DNA of 8,023 nt from an uncultured Clostridia bacterium (GTDB lineage Bacteria; Bacillota; Clostridia; UBA1381), in contig CAKSGP010000052.1 in the NCBI GenBank assembly GCA_934454745.1, positions 1-8,023 on the forward strand, in the 5' to 3' direction. Made by a program: the position numbers and the translations under genes. Position 1 is the first letter of the stretch. Every line of letters begins with the position of its first letter. Below, piece after piece: positions 5,905-8,023 of the stretch. The notes beneath the pieces were generated by a model. The model saw only the letters and a list, made by a program, of their open reading frames with translations, was not told the DNA's origin and did not search any database.

Positions 5905-8023
5905 ATGAAAAAAGTTTTAAAAATACTCGAATTCGATAAAATTCTTGAAAAGATGCAAGAATATACCGAATCCGAATCGGTAAAAAAAAGAATATATAAG
6001 CTTGAACCATTTTCGGATATCGAAAAGGCACGCTGTGCCCAAAAAGAAACCACCGAGGCAATGTCAACCCTTTTAAAGCTTGGCAATATGCCGGTTAACC
6101 TTTCAGTACGCGATGTCAGAAACAGCGTAAAACGTGCAGAGCAGGGCGGAGTATTAACGCCCTGTGAATTTTTAGATATTGCACGGGTACTGTACGTTGC
6201 AAGACGTGTTAAATCATATATATCCGAGGTGTCGGAGGAATGTGTGACGCTTTCTGAAATATGTGACAGACTTATTACTGCAAGACCTCTTGAGGATAAA
6301 ATAACATCGTGTATTATTTCCGAAAGTGAGATTGCAGATGATGCATCGGCTGAATTATCGTCTATAAGGCGTAAAATGAAAAATGTGAACGCTAAAATAA
6401 AGGAAACCCTTAATTCTATGATTCACAGTGCCCATTACAAGAAGTTCTTACAGGACCCTATTGTAACAATGCGTTCGGATAGGTACGTTATACCGGTGCG
6501 TGCAGAATATAAAGGAGAGGTCCCGGGAATTGTGCACGATACATCATCAACAGGACTTACACTATTTATAGAGCCAATGGGCGTTGTAAATTCCAATAAC
6601 GAAATACGTGATTTAAAGAACAAGGAATCACGTGAAATAGATAAAATCCTTGAGGAGCTCTCAGGTGCGGTAACGGAAAATTCTCACGAAATATTTGTTG
6701 ATGTGAAAGAGATTTTAGAGCTTGACTTTATATTTGCAAAGGGCAAACTATCTCTTGATATGAACGCATCAGAGCCAATATTAAACACCGATGGAATAAT
6801 AAACTTTAAGCGTGCAAGACACCCGTTAATAGATAAGGACAAGGTTGTTGCAAACGATATAAAATTCGGTAAGGAAACAGATACTCTTGTTGTTACAGGC
6901 CCTAATACCGGTGGTAAAACGGTTACGCTTAAAACTGTGGGACTTCTTTCTGCTATGGCAGCATCAGGACTACACATAACGGCAGGAGATGGCTCGGATG
7001 CTGCAGTATTTTCAAAAATCTATGCGGATATAGGTGATGAACAGTCAATAGAGCAAAGCCTATCGACCTTTTCATCGCATATGGTAAATATAGTAAAGAT
7101 TTTAAAGAATGTAGACAACAACACTCTCGCACTTTTTGATGAGCTTGGTGCAGGAACAGACCCCACAGAGGGTGCGGCGCTTGCCATTGCAATTCTTGAG
7201 CATTTGCGGTCAAAGGGTGTAAAAACTCTTGCTACAACCCATTACAGCGAGCTTAAAATATTTGCACTTACAACTGATGGTGTTCTTAATGCCTCCTGTG
7301 AGTTTGACGTGAAAACATTAAAGCCAACATATAAGCTGTTAATTGGAGTGCCGGGTAAATCCAACGCCTTTGCGATTTCACGGAGATTAGGTCTTGCAGA
7401 GTCGATAATAGACCGTGCAAACACTGTTCTTTCAGATGAGGATATACGTTTTGAGGACGTTATAGGCGATCTTGAGCGTTCGCGAGCTGAGGCAAGCCGT
7501 GATGCAGACGAAAATGCACGTATGAAGCGTGAGCTTAAGGATTTACGCAAGGAAATTGAAAAAGAGCGTGAAAAGCTTAAAAAGAACAAGTCAAGAATAC
7601 TTGATGAAGCACATCGTGAGGCTAAAATAATAGTAATGGATGCAAAAAGCGAGGCAAACGAGATTATCCGTGACCTTGAAAAAATGCGTCAAAAAGGACT
7701 AAAATCCGCAAATATAGAGGATAAAAAGCAGGCTGTTCGTGATACCCTCAAAAAGCGTGAGGAAAGTCTTGACGAAAAAATGAAGCGTGCGGCAAAACCC
7801 AAGGAACGCTTTGTCGATCCGCCAAAAAATCTCAAACCGGGCGAAAGTGTTAAAATAATTGATATGGACCAGGAGGCGGTTGTGCTTAAGGAGCCTGATA
7901 AATCAGGTAATGTACGAGTTGAAGCGGGCATTATAAAAATGGATGTGCATATTACAAACCTTCGCAGAATAGATAAGAGCGAAGAGGAGAAGGCCTCATT
8001 ATCAAAATATATCCCGCCTGTGC
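5905..8023 (+). CDS. mutS2: MutS2, MutS-family ATPase (3' partial)
   Basis: The frame is open from the ATG to the window edge, giving 706 codons of a protein usually about 780-800 long. GGAGG lies four bases before the start. There is no N-terminal mismatch-recognition domain, which marks MutS2 rather than MutS. The core and clamp regions run to about residue 320. The ATPase has Walker A GPNTGGKT (332-339), the signature QSLSTFSSHM (384-393), Walker B LFDELGAGTDP with D412/E413, and TTHYSELK with H446. A long charged coiled coil covers roughly 518-600, and a KOW-like beta domain roughly 635-692. The C-terminal Smr nuclease domain should lie just past the edge. Family members bind branched DNA and limit recombination (Helicobacter), or bind collided ribosomes for rescue (Bacillus subtilis). 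The 26-base gap after the CapA gene suggests cotranscription. Confidence 0.95.
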   Translation, partial: MKKVLKILEFDKILEKMQEYTESESVKKRIYKLEPFSDIEKARCAQKETTEAMSTLLKLGNMPVNLSVRDVRNSVKRAEQGGVLTPCEFLDIARVLYVARRVKSYISEVSEECVTLSEICDRLITARPLEDKITSCIISESEIADDASAELSSIRRKMKNVNAKIKETLNSMIHSAHYKKFLQDPIVTMRSDRYVIPVRAEYKGEVPGIVHDTSSTGLTLFIEPMGVVNSNNEIRDLKNKESREIDKILEELSGAVTENSHEIFVDVKEILELDFIFAKGKLSLDMNASEPILNTDGIINFKRARHPLIDKDKVVANDIKFGKETDTLVVTGPNTGGKTVTLKTVGLLSAMAASGLHITAGDGSDAAVFSKIYADIGDEQSIEQSLSTFSSHMVNIVKILKNVDNNTLALFDELGAGTDPTEGAALAIAILEHLRSKGVKTLATTHYSELKIFALTTDGVLNASCEFDVKTLKPTYKLLIGVPGKSNAFAISRRLGLAESIIDRANTVLSDEDIRFEDVIGDLERSRAEASRDADENARMKRELKDLRKEIEKEREKLKKNKSRILDEAHREAKIIVMDAKSEANEIIRDLEKMRQKGLKSANIEDKKQAVRDTLKKREESLDEKMKRAAKPKERFVDPPKNLKPGESVKIIDMDQEAVVLKEPDKSGNVRVEAGIIKMDVHITNLRRIDKSEEEKASLSKYIPPV

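Noticed and set aside
7242..7589. 115-codon open frame on the - strand opposite mutS2
   Set aside because: Its Ser/Arg/Phe-rich repetitive composition is what the antisense of the Glu/Lys/Arg coiled coil would give; it is a shadow.

Overview
The window is a compact stretch of one strand holding six consecutive + strand genes and nothing recognisable on the - strand. It looks like the chromosome of a low-to-mid GC (about 40 % by eye) Firmicute of the class Clostridia. The basis for this is the AT-rich third positions with frequent ATA codons, the strong Shine-Dalgarno sites, the clostridial flavour of the MurG and FtsW/SpoVE sequences, and the presence of mutS2. I cannot name a genus.

Layout: 1-1324 is murF, missing only its first dozen or so codons at the left edge. 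1363-2382 is mraY, 2402-3682 is an ftsW/spoVE-type SEDS gene, and 3705-4808 is murG. 4814-5878 is a membrane-anchored CapA-family protein that starts at TTG. 5905-8023 is mutS2, cut by the right edge before its Smr domain. The gaps between genes are 38, 19, 22, 5 and 26 bases. None contains a convincing terminator, so the block reads as a single operon. No stretch over 300 bases lacks a gene, and I see no RNA genes, mobile elements, CRISPR arrays or long repeats.

Function: the first four genes are a section of the dcw (division and cell wall) cluster. MurF completes the UDP-MurNAc-pentapeptide, MraY transfers it to undecaprenyl phosphate (lipid I), MurG adds GlcNAc (lipid II), and the SEDS protein polymerises lipid II into glycan with a partner class B PBP. 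Two departures from the usual order stand out. murD, normally between mraY and ftsW/spoVE, is absent. After murG the operon runs into a CapA-like gene and mutS2 rather than murB/murC, divIB/ftsQ, ftsA or ftsZ. Apart from this arrangement the genes look ordinary and intact. I did not find a clearly novel system; the best candidate for follow-up is the CapA-family protein embedded in a lipid II operon.
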